Under the pieces are notes generated by a model. The model ran no database searches and was not told the origin of the DNA. It saw only the letters and a program-made list of their open reading frames with translations. Below are positions 51,687 through 60,094 of a DNA stretch of 64,000 bases, in pieces. Where the stretch lies: positions 1 to 64,000 of the forward strand of contig NZ_JAJFAW010000008.1 of NCBI RefSeq assembly GCF_020711255.1, written 5' to 3'. Numbering within the stretch: the first letter of the stretch is position 1; each line of letters begins with the position of its first letter. The position numbers were made by a program, and so were the translations under genes. The stretch is from Hymenobacter plasmatis. Its GTDB lineage: Bacteria; Bacteroidota; Bacteroidia; Cytophagales; Hymenobacteraceae.

Positions 51687-52499
51687 CTATTTCGGCTGCC
51701 AGGTGATGCTAAGGCCCGTGCCGCCGGCCGGGCTCCACATGGGCAGCACGCCCACATCGCGCCCTATGGGCTTGCGGCCCCAGCGGTTGCGGTGCGATAG
51801 GTAAGCCAAGTGGGCCGAGAGGATGCCCACGCCGGCGCCGGCCACTACGTCGCTTTCCCAGTGCTTGTCGTTAATCATGCGCAGGGCGGCTACGCTGGTT
51901 GCAATGGTGTAGGCGCCCACGCCGTACCACTGGCTTTTGTCCCGAAACTCGGTGTGCACGATACTGGCCGCCAAGAACGCCTGGGCTGTGTGCCCCGAGG
52001 GGAACGACAAGTGGTTAGAACCATCGGGGCGCTCAATGGCGGTCAGGGTTTTGATGGCATAAACCGTCGTAAGCATAATGGCCTCGCTTTTCACCAGCAC
52101 CAGGGCCAGGTTCAGGCGGTCGTCGCGGGAGTCAACCCCAGCCAGCAAGACGGCCCCAATTTCGAAATAGGGCGCAAACTGCAGATAGTTGTCAATATGG
52201 GTACGGTAGCTGCCAAATGTGTGGCGAATGTCCTTTTGCGCATCGTAGGAGCTATAGAAACCATGCCCATTGATGGTGCTGGCTCCGTAGCCAATGAGTA
52301 CGGCCGGCACAATTACCGCCCGAAACCCCTTGCTTTTGAGAAACGGCCGGTGGGTAGTATTTGCCTTGGAAGGGGGAGTCTGATACTTATGAGTCGTATC
52401 GGCAGGAGCGGGGGCTGCCTGGGGTACCTGGGCAGTGGCAAGCTGTGGGGCTTCGCTCAAGGCGAATGCGAATACTAGCGGGAGGATATAGCGAGACAT
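51687..52499 (-). CDS. PAP2-family phosphatase, exported/membrane-bound
   Basis: The 270-residue protein starts with a signal peptide (YILPLVFAFALSEAPQLATAQ) and a short proline-rich spacer before the phosphatase domain. Motifs are KTLTAIERPDGS (variant of KxxxxxxRP), FPSGHTAQAF and SVAALRMINDKHWESDVVAGAGVG with catalytic His and Asp. Compared with the 15617 PAP2 protein it has the PSGH motif and an N-terminal export signal, so it probably works in the periplasm on lipid phosphates. It converges on the EamA gene with 11 nt between stops. Confidence 0.88.
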   Translation of the reverse strand: MSRYILPLVFAFALSEAPQLATAQVPQAAPAPADTTHKYQTPPSKANTTHRPFLKSKGFRAVIVPAVLIGYGASTINGHGFYSSYDAQKDIRHTFGSYRTHIDNYLQFAPYFEIGAVLLAGVDSRDDRLNLALVLVKSEAIMLTTVYAIKTLTAIERPDGSNHLSFPSGHTAQAFLAASIVHTEFRDKSQWYGVGAYTIATSVAALRMINDKHWESDVVAGAGVGILSAHLAYLSHRNRWGRKPIGRDVGVLPMWSPAGGTGLSITWQPK

Positions 52500-52648
52500 C
52501 GGGGGAGGAACTGCGTTCGGGGTGCGAAGAAACTGGCTTAAGAGCGAAGTCTGACACGAGACTTCCCAATGGGCATATAAGCGGTAGCGTGGCGGAGCAA
52601 GTTAACTTGCTGCCCCGTTCTGAATTCCCTTTATCTTTCTGTCTAAGT

Positions 52649-53815
52649 ATGCGTTTGTTGGAAGTGGTGTCACCGGCTCAGGCCCAGGAATTTCTACGCT
52701 TCCCTGTACGCCTATACGCTGGCGACCCCAATTATGTGCGGCCACTAAACCAGGATATCAAAGGGATATTTGACCGGAACAAGAACAAATACTTCACTCA
52801 CGGCGACCTGGCCCGGTGGCTGGTGGTAAACGAGTCCGGCCAGACCTTGGGCCGGGTGGCGGCTTTTGTGAATGAGCGGACAGCAAACACTTTTGCCCAA
52901 CCCACCGGAGGCATGGGTTTTTTTGAGTGCATCAATAGCCAGGAAGCCGCCAATATGCTACTCGATGGCTGCCGAGCCTGGTTGACAGATAGGGGAATGG
53001 AAGCCATGGATGGGCCCATTAATTTCGGCGACCGGGACCAGTGGTGGGGCCTGCTGCTGGACAACTTCGGCCCGCCGCTATATTGCCAGAACTACAATCC
53101 GCCCTACTACCAACGCCTGCTGGAAACGTACGGTTTTGAGCTCTACTTCAATCAGTACACGTATTTCCGCAAAGTAGCCGACCCGATTTCGCCGGAATAC
53201 CAAGAGAAAGCCGCTGCGCTGTTTACCAACTCCGAATACAGCTTCGAGCACCTGCGGCTCAACAACCTGGCTAAGTATGCCGAGGATTTTCGGCAGGTGT
53301 ATAACAAAGCGTGGGTAAAGCACGACGGGGTGAAGGAGATGAGCCCCGAGCAGTCGGCTCACATCATGAAAAAGCTGCGCCCGATTATCGACGAGCGGGT
53401 ATGCTGGTTTGGCTATTACCGGGGTGAGGTCGTGGGTTTCTTCATCTCCTTGCCGGAGCTTAACGAGCTTTTCAAGTATGTCAATGGCAATTTGAACTGG
53501 CTCGGGAAGCTCAAATTTGCCTGGTACCGGTGGCGGGGTGCGGTTCGTACCCTTACCGGTATTGCCTTTGGCATAGTGCCCGAGCACCAGCGCAAAGGAC
53601 TGGAAATGGCTTTTGTATTAGCTGTTTCCAAAATGGTGCAGGACACTACCAAGGTCAACTACGAGGACTTCGTGATGAACTGGATAGGGGACTTCAACCC
53701 CAAAATGATGCGCATTGCCGAAACCATAAATGGCCGCATCTGGCGCACTCACGCCACTTACCGCTACTTGTTTGACCGCGATAAGCCCTTTGAGCGCGCG
53801 CCGGTAATTGAGTGA
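52649..53815 (+). CDS. GNAT-like acyltransferase, conserved, unknown substrate
   Basis: From ATG 52649 the protein has 388 residues. Residues about 1-190 and 200-388 form two parts that look like N-acyltransferase folds; LGRVAAFVNERTANTF, MDGPINFGDRDQWWGLLLDNF and CWFGYYRGEVVGFFISLPELNEL are conserved-style strands. The line GIVPEHQRKGLEMAFVL in the second half resembles the acetyl-CoA-binding GNAT motif A (R/Q-x-x-G-x-G/A). The frame is open upstream to 52361, but that part overlaps the PAP2 gene antisense. TATCTTTC at 52632 is one base off TAnnTTTG, about 16 nt before the ATG. Confidence 0.72.
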   Translation: MRLLEVVSPAQAQEFLRFPVRLYAGDPNYVRPLNQDIKGIFDRNKNKYFTHGDLARWLVVNESGQTLGRVAAFVNERTANTFAQPTGGMGFFECINSQEAANMLLDGCRAWLTDRGMEAMDGPINFGDRDQWWGLLLDNFGPPLYCQNYNPPYYQRLLETYGFELYFNQYTYFRKVADPISPEYQEKAAALFTNSEYSFEHLRLNNLAKYAEDFRQVYNKAWVKHDGVKEMSPEQSAHIMKKLRPIIDERVCWFGYYRGEVVGFFISLPELNELFKYVNGNLNWLGKLKFAWYRWRGAVRTLTGIAFGIVPEHQRKGLEMAFVLAVSKMVQDTTKVNYEDFVMNWIGDFNPKMMRIAETINGRIWRTHATYRYLFDRDKPFERAPVIE

Positions 53816-53855
53816 TTGCAGCTGTTGAGCTAACTCTGGCCCGCGTACAGGCTGT

Positions 53856-53863
53856 TACTTTTG
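53856..53863 (+). promoter_or_regulatory. -7 element of the HD hydrolase gene
   Basis: TACTTTTG is an exact TAnnTTTG match about 61 nt before the TTG start at 53924. Copies of the spacer word lie at 53825 and, in the other orientation, at 53906. Confidence 0.5.
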
Positions 53864-53923
53864 TTTGCCCGGGGAGTAGTCCGCGAGGCTTAGGTTTTTC
53901 AGTTTAGCTCAACTTTTTATCTT

Positions 53924-54571
53924 TTGGATATAATAGCCGCAACCGCCCAGTTTATCGAACAGAAGTTTGCCGATGAGGGCAGTGGGCATGATTGGGCGCA
54001 CATCCGCCGGGTGTGGCTGATGGCCCGCCGTCTGGCCACGGCCGCTCCCGAAGCCGACCACGAGGTAACGGAACTGGCCGCGCTGCTGCACGACATTGCC
54101 GACTGGAAGTTCCACGATGGCGACTACGAAGCCGGGCCGCGCGCTGCCCGTGAATGGCTGCGCAGCCAGCAATCCCCAGAAGCCTTGATTGCGCGGGTTG
54201 AAACCGTTATCCGGGAGGTGTCTTTCAAGGGATTGGGGGTTGCCACGCCGGTTTCTTCCATTGAAGCCGCGCTGGTGCAGGATGCCGACCGGCTCGATGC
54301 CATTGGGGCCATTGGTATAGCCCGGGCCTTCGCCTATGGTGGGCACAAAGGCCGCCCCCTCCATGACCCGGCCGTGGCGCCAGTGGCGCACGACAGCTTC
54401 GCCAGCTACCAAAAGAACTCGGCGCCTACGCTCAACCACTTTTACGAAAAGCTGCTGCACCTCAAAGACCGGCTTAGCACTGATGCCGCCCGCCAGGTGG
54501 CCCAGGAACGGCACGCTTTCATGGAAACCTACGTGGCCCGATTCTTGGCCGAGTGGGACGGAATCGACTAA
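53924..54571 (+). CDS. HD-domain phosphohydrolase
   Basis: The 215-residue protein has the HD superfamily metal ligands: His in SGHDWAHIRRVW, HD in ALLHDIADWKFHDGDYE and a later Asp in ALVQDADRLDAIGAIGIARAFAYGG. This layout (YedJ/uncharacterised HD type) predicts hydrolysis of a phosphate ester or nucleotide in the cytoplasm; the substrate is unknown. The start is TTG at 53924, right after the AGCTCAA word and an AT-rich leader. Confidence 0.87.
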   Translation: MDIIAATAQFIEQKFADEGSGHDWAHIRRVWLMARRLATAAPEADHEVTELAALLHDIADWKFHDGDYEAGPRAAREWLRSQQSPEALIARVETVIREVSFKGLGVATPVSSIEAALVQDADRLDAIGAIGIARAFAYGGHKGRPLHDPAVAPVAHDSFASYQKNSAPTLNHFYEKLLHLKDRLSTDAARQVAQERHAFMETYVARFLAEWDGID

Positions 54572-54620
54572 AAGGGGAGGGCCCGACGTTTATGTGATGC
54601 TCGTCGGTACCCGTATCCGC

Positions 54621-54628
54621 TACCTTTG
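54621..54628 (+). promoter_or_regulatory. -7 element just before the small lipoprotein ATG
   Basis: TACCTTTG ends 4 nt before ATG 54633. Transcription from it would begin about at the ATG, so the mRNA may be leaderless. Confidence 0.5.
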
Positions 54629-54632
54629 TCTT

Positions 54633-54863
54633 ATGAAATTGCTCCTCCGTTTGGTGCCTTGCCTGCTGCTGTTGGCAGTGGCCAGCTGCCGTACCTGCCC
54701 CATAGAATCCTGCCACGTGCGCAAGGTGCATTTGCACAGTGGCACAAAGTATCACGGCCAGCCCTGGTTCAAAAAACAGAACCCGGCGATTGGCGAAAAA
54801 ATCAAGACTTATAACCCCAAGTCTGGCACCCACGACAACGATAAGAGCAAGACGCTCAAATAG
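54633..54863 (+). CDS. Small lipoprotein
   Basis: The 76-residue product has a lipoprotein signal (LLLRLVPCLLLLAVASC, lipobox AVASC) and a short, basic, Cys/His-containing mature part (CRTCPIESCHVRK) that could bind metal. The rest is polar. No family is recognised. It follows the HD gene by 61 nt and has its own -7 element. Confidence 0.7.
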   Translation: MKLLLRLVPCLLLLAVASCRTCPIESCHVRKVHLHSGTKYHGQPWFKKQNPAIGEKIKTYNPKSGTHDNDKSKTLK

Positions 54864-54949
54864 GGGCTAAAGTATAGTGCTTTGTTAATGTTTATTAAGG
54901 CTGTAAACTCGGTTTACACACCGCTTTGAACCTCAGCAAAAGATGCCCT

Positions 54950-54984
54950 AAAAAGGCCGTGGCGCTTGTCGTTACGGCCTTTTT
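54950..54984. terminator. Terminator between the small lipoprotein gene and gyrA
   Basis: AAAAAGGCCGT and ACGGCCTTTTT pair around a 13-nt loop. The candidate gyrA promoter (TTG at 54966, TAACTTCG at 54989, spacing 20) overlaps and follows its right arm. Confidence 0.8.
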
Positions 54985-54988
54985 GTTG

Positions 54989-54996
54989 TAACTTCG
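54989..54996 (+). promoter_or_regulatory. Candidate gyrA -7 element
   Basis: TAACTTCG is one base off TAnnTTTG, with TTG at 54966-54968 at 20-nt spacing as -33. The -33 falls inside the upstream terminator hairpin loop. Confidence 0.4.
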
Positions 54997-55076
54997 CACG
55001 CATATAAAGAACCATTCACCCTGCGGCTTAAATCACTCTAATTCGGGGTTTCTTGAGCCGCCTATCAACCCCCTAA

Positions 55077-57677
55077 ATGGCGGAAGGCGAAAAAATCATT
55101 TCGATAAACATCGAAGACGAGATGCGGGGCGCGTACATCGACTATTCGATGTCGGTCATCATCTCCCGGGCCCTGCCCGATGTTCGTGACGGCCTGAAGC
55201 CCGTGCACCGGCGCGTGCTTTATGGCATGAGCGAGCTGGGTGTGGGCTACAATAAATCCTACAAAAAATCAGCCCGTATCGTGGGCGAGGTGTTGGGTAA
55301 ATACCACCCGCACGGCGATACGTCGGTGTACGACACCATGGTGCGCATGGCCCAGGACTGGAGCCTGCGCTACCCGCTGGTGGACGGCCAGGGTAACTTC
55401 GGCTCGGTCGACGGCGACTCGCCGGCTGCCATGCGTTACACGGAGGCCCGCCTCAAGCGCCTGGCCGACGAAATGCTCAACGACCTGGACAAGGACACCG
55501 TTGACTTTCAGCCCAACTTTGACGACTCGTTGGAGGAGCCCAGCGTGATGCCGGCCAAATTCCCAAACCTGCTGGTGAACGGCACGTCGGGCATTGCCGT
55601 GGGCATGGCCACCAACATGGCTCCCCACAACATGACGGAGGTTGTGAACGGCATCATTGCCTACCTCGACAACCCGGACATCACGGTGGATGAACTGATG
55701 CAGTACGTGACGGCGCCAGACTTCCCCACCGGCGGCATCATTTATGGCTACGAGGGCGTGAAGCAAGCATTCCACACCGGCCGCGGCCGCGTGGTGATGC
55801 GGGCCAAGGCCACTTTCGAAACCAGCAAGACCGGCAAGGAGCAAATCATCGTCACCGAAATTCCCTACATGGTGAACAAGGCGTCGATGATTGAGAAGAC
55901 CGCCGCGCTCATCAACGACAAGAAGATTGAGGGCATTTCGGACATGCGTGATGAGTCGGACCGCGACGGCATGCGCATTGTGTACGACCTGAAGCGCGAC
56001 GCCATGCCCAGCGTGGTGCTCAACAACCTCTATAAGTACACCCAACTGCAAAGCTCCTTCGGCGTCAACAACGTGTGCCTGGTAAAAGGCCGCCCGATGA
56101 CGCTGAACCTGCAGCAGCTCATTCAATACTTTGTAGAGCACCGCGCCGAGGTCATCATCCGCCGCACGAAATACGAGCTGGCCGAAGCCCAGAAGCGTGC
56201 CCACATCCTGGAGGGCTTGCTGATTGCGCTCGACCACCTCGATGAGGTAATTGCCTTGATTCGCGGCTCGCGTGACCCGGAAGTGGCCCGTGGACAGCTC
56301 ATTTCGCGCTTTGCGCTGAGTGAAGTACAGGCCCGCGCCATTCTGGACATGCGCCTGCAGCGCCTCACTGGCCTGGAGCGCGACAAAATCGTGGCTGAAT
56401 ATGAGGACCTGATGCGCCTGATTGACCACCTGAACGCTGTATTGGCGTCGGATGTGTTGCAGCGTGGCATCATCAAAACGGAGCTGGAAGATATCCGCGA
56501 GCGGTACGGCGATGCCCGTCGCACGGAAATCAACTACGTAGGCGGCGACTTCTCGACGGAAGACATGATTGCCGACGAGGCTATGGTGATTACCATCAGC
56601 CGCGAGGGGTACATTAAGCGCACCAACCTCGACGAGTACCGGGCCCAGGGCCGCGGTGGCGCCGGTTCGCGTGGGGCTGTTTCCAAGAAAGACGACTTCA
56701 CCGAGCACCTTTTTGTTGCGACGACGCACGAATACCTGCTGTTCTTCACGGAGCTTGGCCGCGTATTCTGGCTCAAGGTGTACGAAGTGCCGGAAGGAGG
56801 GAAGGCCACCAAAGGCTTGCCCATTCAGAACCTCATCGAAATTCCCCGCGAAGACAAGGTTCGCTCCGTACTCAACGTGCGCGGCCTGAAGGACCCGGAC
56901 TACCTGGAGAACACTTACCTGATGTTCTGCACCGAGCAAGGCACCGTGAAGAAAACTCCCCTGGAGGCTTACTCGCGTCCTCGCACCGCGGGCATCAACG
57001 CCATCACCATCAACGATGGCGACCGGATTCTGGACGTGCAGCTGCTGGCTCCGAACTCGGAAGTGGTATTGGCTTCGCGTTTCGGCCGTGCTGTTCGCTT
57101 CAACGAATCCAAGGTGCGCTCCATGGGCCGTTCGGCGGCGGGTGTGCGCGGTATCAGCTTGTCCGATACTCCCGGCGACCGGGTGGTGGGCATGGTCTGC
57201 CTCGCCGACCCCACGCAGGAACTGCTTGTGGTGAGTGAGAATGGCTATGGCAAGCGCAGCCCGCTGGACGAATACCGTGTGACCAACCGTGGTGGTAAAG
57301 GCGTACGCGCCATGAAACTGACGGAAAAGACCGGAAATTTGGTAGCCATCAAAGACGTAAATGATACCGACGACTTGATGATTATTAACAAGTCGGGTAT
57401 CACAATTCGCTTGCGCATGAGCGACCTGCGGACTATCGGTCGGGCCACTCAGGGCGTGCGGCTGATAAAGATTGGCAGCAACGACGAGATTTCATCGGTG
57501 GCTAAAGTAGCGGCTGAAGAGAAAGATGAATCCGAGACGGAAGCTACGTTGGTAGTAGTAGATAGCTCGGAAGAGTTGGCCGAATCCAGCAGTGGAGTTA
57601 TTACCGTTGGCGTGCTTGACATCGAGCTTGATGACAATACCGCCGATGAAGAACCCGATGCCGAAGATTTGGCATAA
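55077..57677 (+). CDS. gyrA: DNA gyrase subunit A
   Basis: GyrA is the breakage-reunion subunit that, with GyrB, introduces negative supercoils with ATP. The 866-residue length is normal. The N-terminal domain has the catalytic Tyr region ([10 protein letters not shown]) and the quinolone-determining region [20 protein letters not shown]. At the position equivalent to E. coli Ser83 it has Thr (HGDTSVYD), and Asp87 is retained. The C-terminal beta-pinwheel includes a GyrA box-like [11 protein letters not shown] long acidic tail ends the protein. The gene is flanked by terminators and stands alone; gyrB is not in the window. Confidence 0.98.
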   Translation: MAEGEKIISINIEDEMRGAYIDYSMSVIISRALPDVRDGLKPVHRRVLYGMSELGVGYNKSYKKSARIVGEVLGKYHPHGDTSVYDTMVRMAQDWSLRYPLVDGQGNFGSVDGDSPAAMRYTEARLKRLADEMLNDLDKDTVDFQPNFDDSLEEPSVMPAKFPNLLVNGTSGIAVGMATNMAPHNMTEVVNGIIAYLDNPDITVDELMQYVTAPDFPTGGIIYGYEGVKQAFHTGRGRVVMRAKATFETSKTGKEQIIVTEIPYMVNKASMIEKTAALINDKKIEGISDMRDESDRDGMRIVYDLKRDAMPSVVLNNLYKYTQLQSSFGVNNVCLVKGRPMTLNLQQLIQYFVEHRAEVIIRRTKYELAEAQKRAHILEGLLIALDHLDEVIALIRGSRDPEVARGQLISRFALSEVQARAILDMRLQRLTGLERDKIVAEYEDLMRLIDHLNAVLASDVLQRGIIKTELEDIRERYGDARRTEINYVGGDFSTEDMIADEAMVITISREGYIKRTNLDEYRAQGRGGAGSRGAVSKKDDFTEHLFVATTHEYLLFFTELGRVFWLKVYEVPEGGKATKGLPIQNLIEIPREDKVRSVLNVRGLKDPDYLENTYLMFCTEQGTVKKTPLEAYSRPRTAGINAITINDGDRILDVQLLAPNSEVVLASRFGRAVRFNESKVRSMGRSAAGVRGISLSDTPGDRVVGMVCLADPTQELLVVSENGYGKRSPLDEYRVTNRGGKGVRAMKLTEKTGNLVAIKDVNDTDDLMIINKSGITIRLRMSDLRTIGRATQGVRLIKIGSNDEISSVAKVAAEEKDESETEATLVVVDSSEELAESSSGVITVGVLDIELDDNTADEEPDAEDLA

Positions 57678-57691
57678 TTGCTGAAGAGGAG

Positions 57692-57725
57692 CGGGGCGGT
57701 CCAATGGGTCGCCCCGTTTATTTTT
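57692..57725 (+). terminator. gyrA terminator
   Basis: CGGGGCG and CGCCCCG pair around an 11-nt loop, followed by TTTATTTTT. Confidence 0.82.
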
Positions 57726-57872
57726 GGCATACTGAATGCAATACTACCGTTATAATTGCATCAGTAAACACTTTTTTGCTCATCTATTTTTCATCCTTTC
57801 CGCTCAAAATGTGTTAGTTATAACCGGAATCAACCTGCTTAATTAACACACCCACGGCACATTCCCGATTTT

Positions 57873-59030
57873 ATGAAGAAGACTTTTTTGACGTTTGCCG
57901 CGGCCACCGTGCTAGCAGCTGGTTTGCCTTCGCTTGCGTCGGCCCAAAATTCGGCAGTGACCAATGCCATCCTGAACCAGCGCACCGGCCTGCTCGATAA
58001 GGCCCGCGCTGATATTGATAAGGCCATTGTGAATGAAAAAACCAGCACCAAAGGCAAGACATGGTTTACGCGCGGCGAAATCTACCAGGCTATGATGGAA
58101 AGCCCCATCTACAGCAAGCAGCTCCAGCCTGGTGAGGGACTGCAGAAAGCCTACGAGTCGTATGCCAAAACCATTGAGCTGGACACCAAAACCGGTGAGT
58201 TTGGCAAGCAGGCGGTAACGCGAATGGACAATTTGTATGGCCGTGCGTTCAACGATGCCGTGGCTAATTACAATGCCAAGGAGTATGACAAAGCCATTGC
58301 CAATTACAAGCTGGCTTCCCAAATTAAGCCCCAGGATACCACAGCAGTGCTGTATTCGGCTTATGCGTCGGAAGCAAAGCAGGATTTGGCCGGTGCAAAA
58401 GCTAGCTACAACCAGCTGCTTGGCATGAATTATAAATCGGTGAACGTGTATGCTCGTTTGCTGCAATTGGCTAAACAGCAAGGCGACAATGCTGAAGCTG
58501 CTAAGGTTCTACAACAAGCCTTGGCAGCTTATCCCACCAACAAGGCCTTCATGCTCGAAGACCTGAACATGTCGTTGGCCAGCGGCAAGGGCGAGGATGC
58601 TTTGGGTAAAATCAATAAAGCCATTGTCGCCGACCCAAGCAATTCGAATCTGTATGCGGTGCGTGGTTCGATGTACGACCAGCAGAAAAAAACAGACCTG
58701 GCCTTGGCCGATTATAAGAAAGCCGTTGAGCTGGACCCTAATAATTTTGATGCTCAGTTCAACCTCGGCGTCTACAATTATAACCGTGCTGCCGACGCTT
58801 ACACCAGGGCAAGCAAAATGGACCTGAAAACCTATCAGACGTCTGGTAAGAAATACGAAGCCGAAGGTAAGAAGTATTTTGAGGCTTCGGTTCCGTATTT
58901 TGAAAAGGCTTTGCAGTTGCAGCCCAATGACCGCAACACACTCTCGTCGCTTCAGAAAGTGTATTTCCGCTTAGGTCGTACTGCTGACTCTGAAAGACTC
59001 AACGCGAAGCTCAAGTCCCTTGGAAAATAA
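57873..59030 (+). CDS. Exported tetratricopeptide-repeat protein
   Basis: The 385-residue protein has a signal peptide (FLTFAAATVLAAGLPSLASAQ) and TPR units from about residue 90 to 360 (for example FNDAVANYNAKEYDKAIANYKLASQI, LALADYKKAVELDPNNFDAQFNLGVYNYNRA and ASVPYFEKALQLQPNDRNTLSSLQKVYFRLG). TPRs mediate protein contacts, so it probably acts as a periplasmic scaffold. No further function can be assigned. It is the last gene before the AT-rich region. Confidence 0.85.
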   Translation: MKKTFLTFAAATVLAAGLPSLASAQNSAVTNAILNQRTGLLDKARADIDKAIVNEKTSTKGKTWFTRGEIYQAMMESPIYSKQLQPGEGLQKAYESYAKTIELDTKTGEFGKQAVTRMDNLYGRAFNDAVANYNAKEYDKAIANYKLASQIKPQDTTAVLYSAYASEAKQDLAGAKASYNQLLGMNYKSVNVYARLLQLAKQQGDNAEAAKVLQQALAAYPTNKAFMLEDLNMSLASGKGEDALGKINKAIVADPSNSNLYAVRGSMYDQQKKTDLALADYKKAVELDPNNFDAQFNLGVYNYNRAADAYTRASKMDLKTYQTSGKKYEAEGKKYFEASVPYFEKALQLQPNDRNTLSSLQKVYFRLGRTADSERLNAKLKSLGK

Positions 59031-59052
59031 GCTTTTAGTTTGATAAGAGGAG

Positions 59053-59084
59053 GGCCCGTCCACAGTGTGGGCGGGCCTTTTTTT
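59053..59084 (+). terminator. Terminator of the TPR gene
   Basis: GGCCCGTCC pairs with GGGCGGGCC (one G.T) around a 7-nt loop, followed by TTTTTTT. Confidence 0.82.
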
Positions 59085-59085
59085 G

Positions 59086-60094
59086 CGGTTTCACCATGAT
59101 TTGCGGAAATCAATTTAACATAATATAAATTATAAGACAACTAGTGGTGTTATTTATCAAGCCACTTTATCCAGTCTAGTGAAAAGCTTACTAGTCAGAT
59201 GATTTAAGACGTCTATGAGGCGTCTATTTGATGTTAACTATACCTGTAGATTAAGTTAACTGTGAACCATCTTTAAGAAATTGTTGAGTAAGTATTTTAG
59301 CACGGCTAGTTTTGGTATTGTCATGCAAACGAGTTTTTGTAAGCTATATGTTTGCTACCCTTTTTTTATGGCGGAGTTTCTAACGTTTGAGTTGTAGTTG
59401 TTGGGTTCAATATTATAAGTGCTGTGAATAAAAGCTGCTTCTTATAAAGATGTTTGATGTCCAGTCGTTGGTGGCCATCTCAAAAATGCGCTTCATTATT
59501 AGTTGCTATTATATGATTAGTATAATTATAAGCAATTATGCTGACGCGGTGTCATATCTCAGTTTTTGAGAGCGTATTTGGTAGTAAATGATTTATGTAT
59601 AAGAGAACATAGATTTCAATTTATTACATCACTGGGCAATAATCTTGGGCTATGCTAAAACTTTCTGTGTCTTGTCAAGATTTCTTTTTAGATGATACAA
59701 AAAAGTACAAACCAGTAGAATTTTTTATACTTTTGTATACTTTTATCGGAAGCAATGGTGTTAGCGGTTTATGCTCCTACCCTATTATTGGACATCGAGT
59801 AATGCATTTTTTAGAACTCAAACTTTATTACTGAAGAAACCTAAAAACTATAGTTGCTTAAGTTTACAAATGAAACTTAAACATATCAGTACAAAACCAA
59901 GTATTTAACTGGCGTCGTCTAATTCCCTCCTATTGCTGACAGAGCACATACATAAATACCAAACATAGAGTATAATTAAGTACAAAAATCCCACATTTTT
60001 AAAACTTTTTTATACTTTTGAAATTTAACCTTATCCTAATCTCAACCTTAACGTTATACTTGCAAACCCTAACAAGACCCAAGGACGAATACTA
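59086..60094. other. About 1 kb of AT-rich DNA without a convincing gene
   Basis: The base composition drops to roughly 25-40% GC in the lines I counted, against about 60% in neighbouring genes. I find no frame with coding character; the longest frame, 59652-59834, has no ribosome site or composition support. Visible structure: an inverted pair GTTAACT (59233) / AGTTAAC (59254); a repeated 15-mer TTTTTTATACTTTTG at 59721-59735 and 60006-60020; a recurring AGTACAAA at about 59703, 59889 and 59978. Whether this is a regulatory region, a decayed gene or an integrated fragment is open. Confidence 0.6.
60013..60020 (+). promoter_or_regulatory. -7 element of the winged-helix gene
   Basis: TACTTTTG is an exact TAnnTTTG match 75 nt before the ATG at 60095. 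It is the second copy of the TTTTTTATACTTTTG 15-mer. Confidence 0.55.

Noticed and set aside
55269..56939. A 556-codon open frame antisense to gyrA
   Set aside because: It lies wholly within gyrA and is the usual antisense shadow of a GC-rich gene with strong third-position bias; the gyrA motifs are unmistakable.
59652..59834. A 60-codon frame in the AT-rich region
   Set aside because: It starts upstream of the candidate promoter at 59728, has no ribosome site and no protein-like composition.
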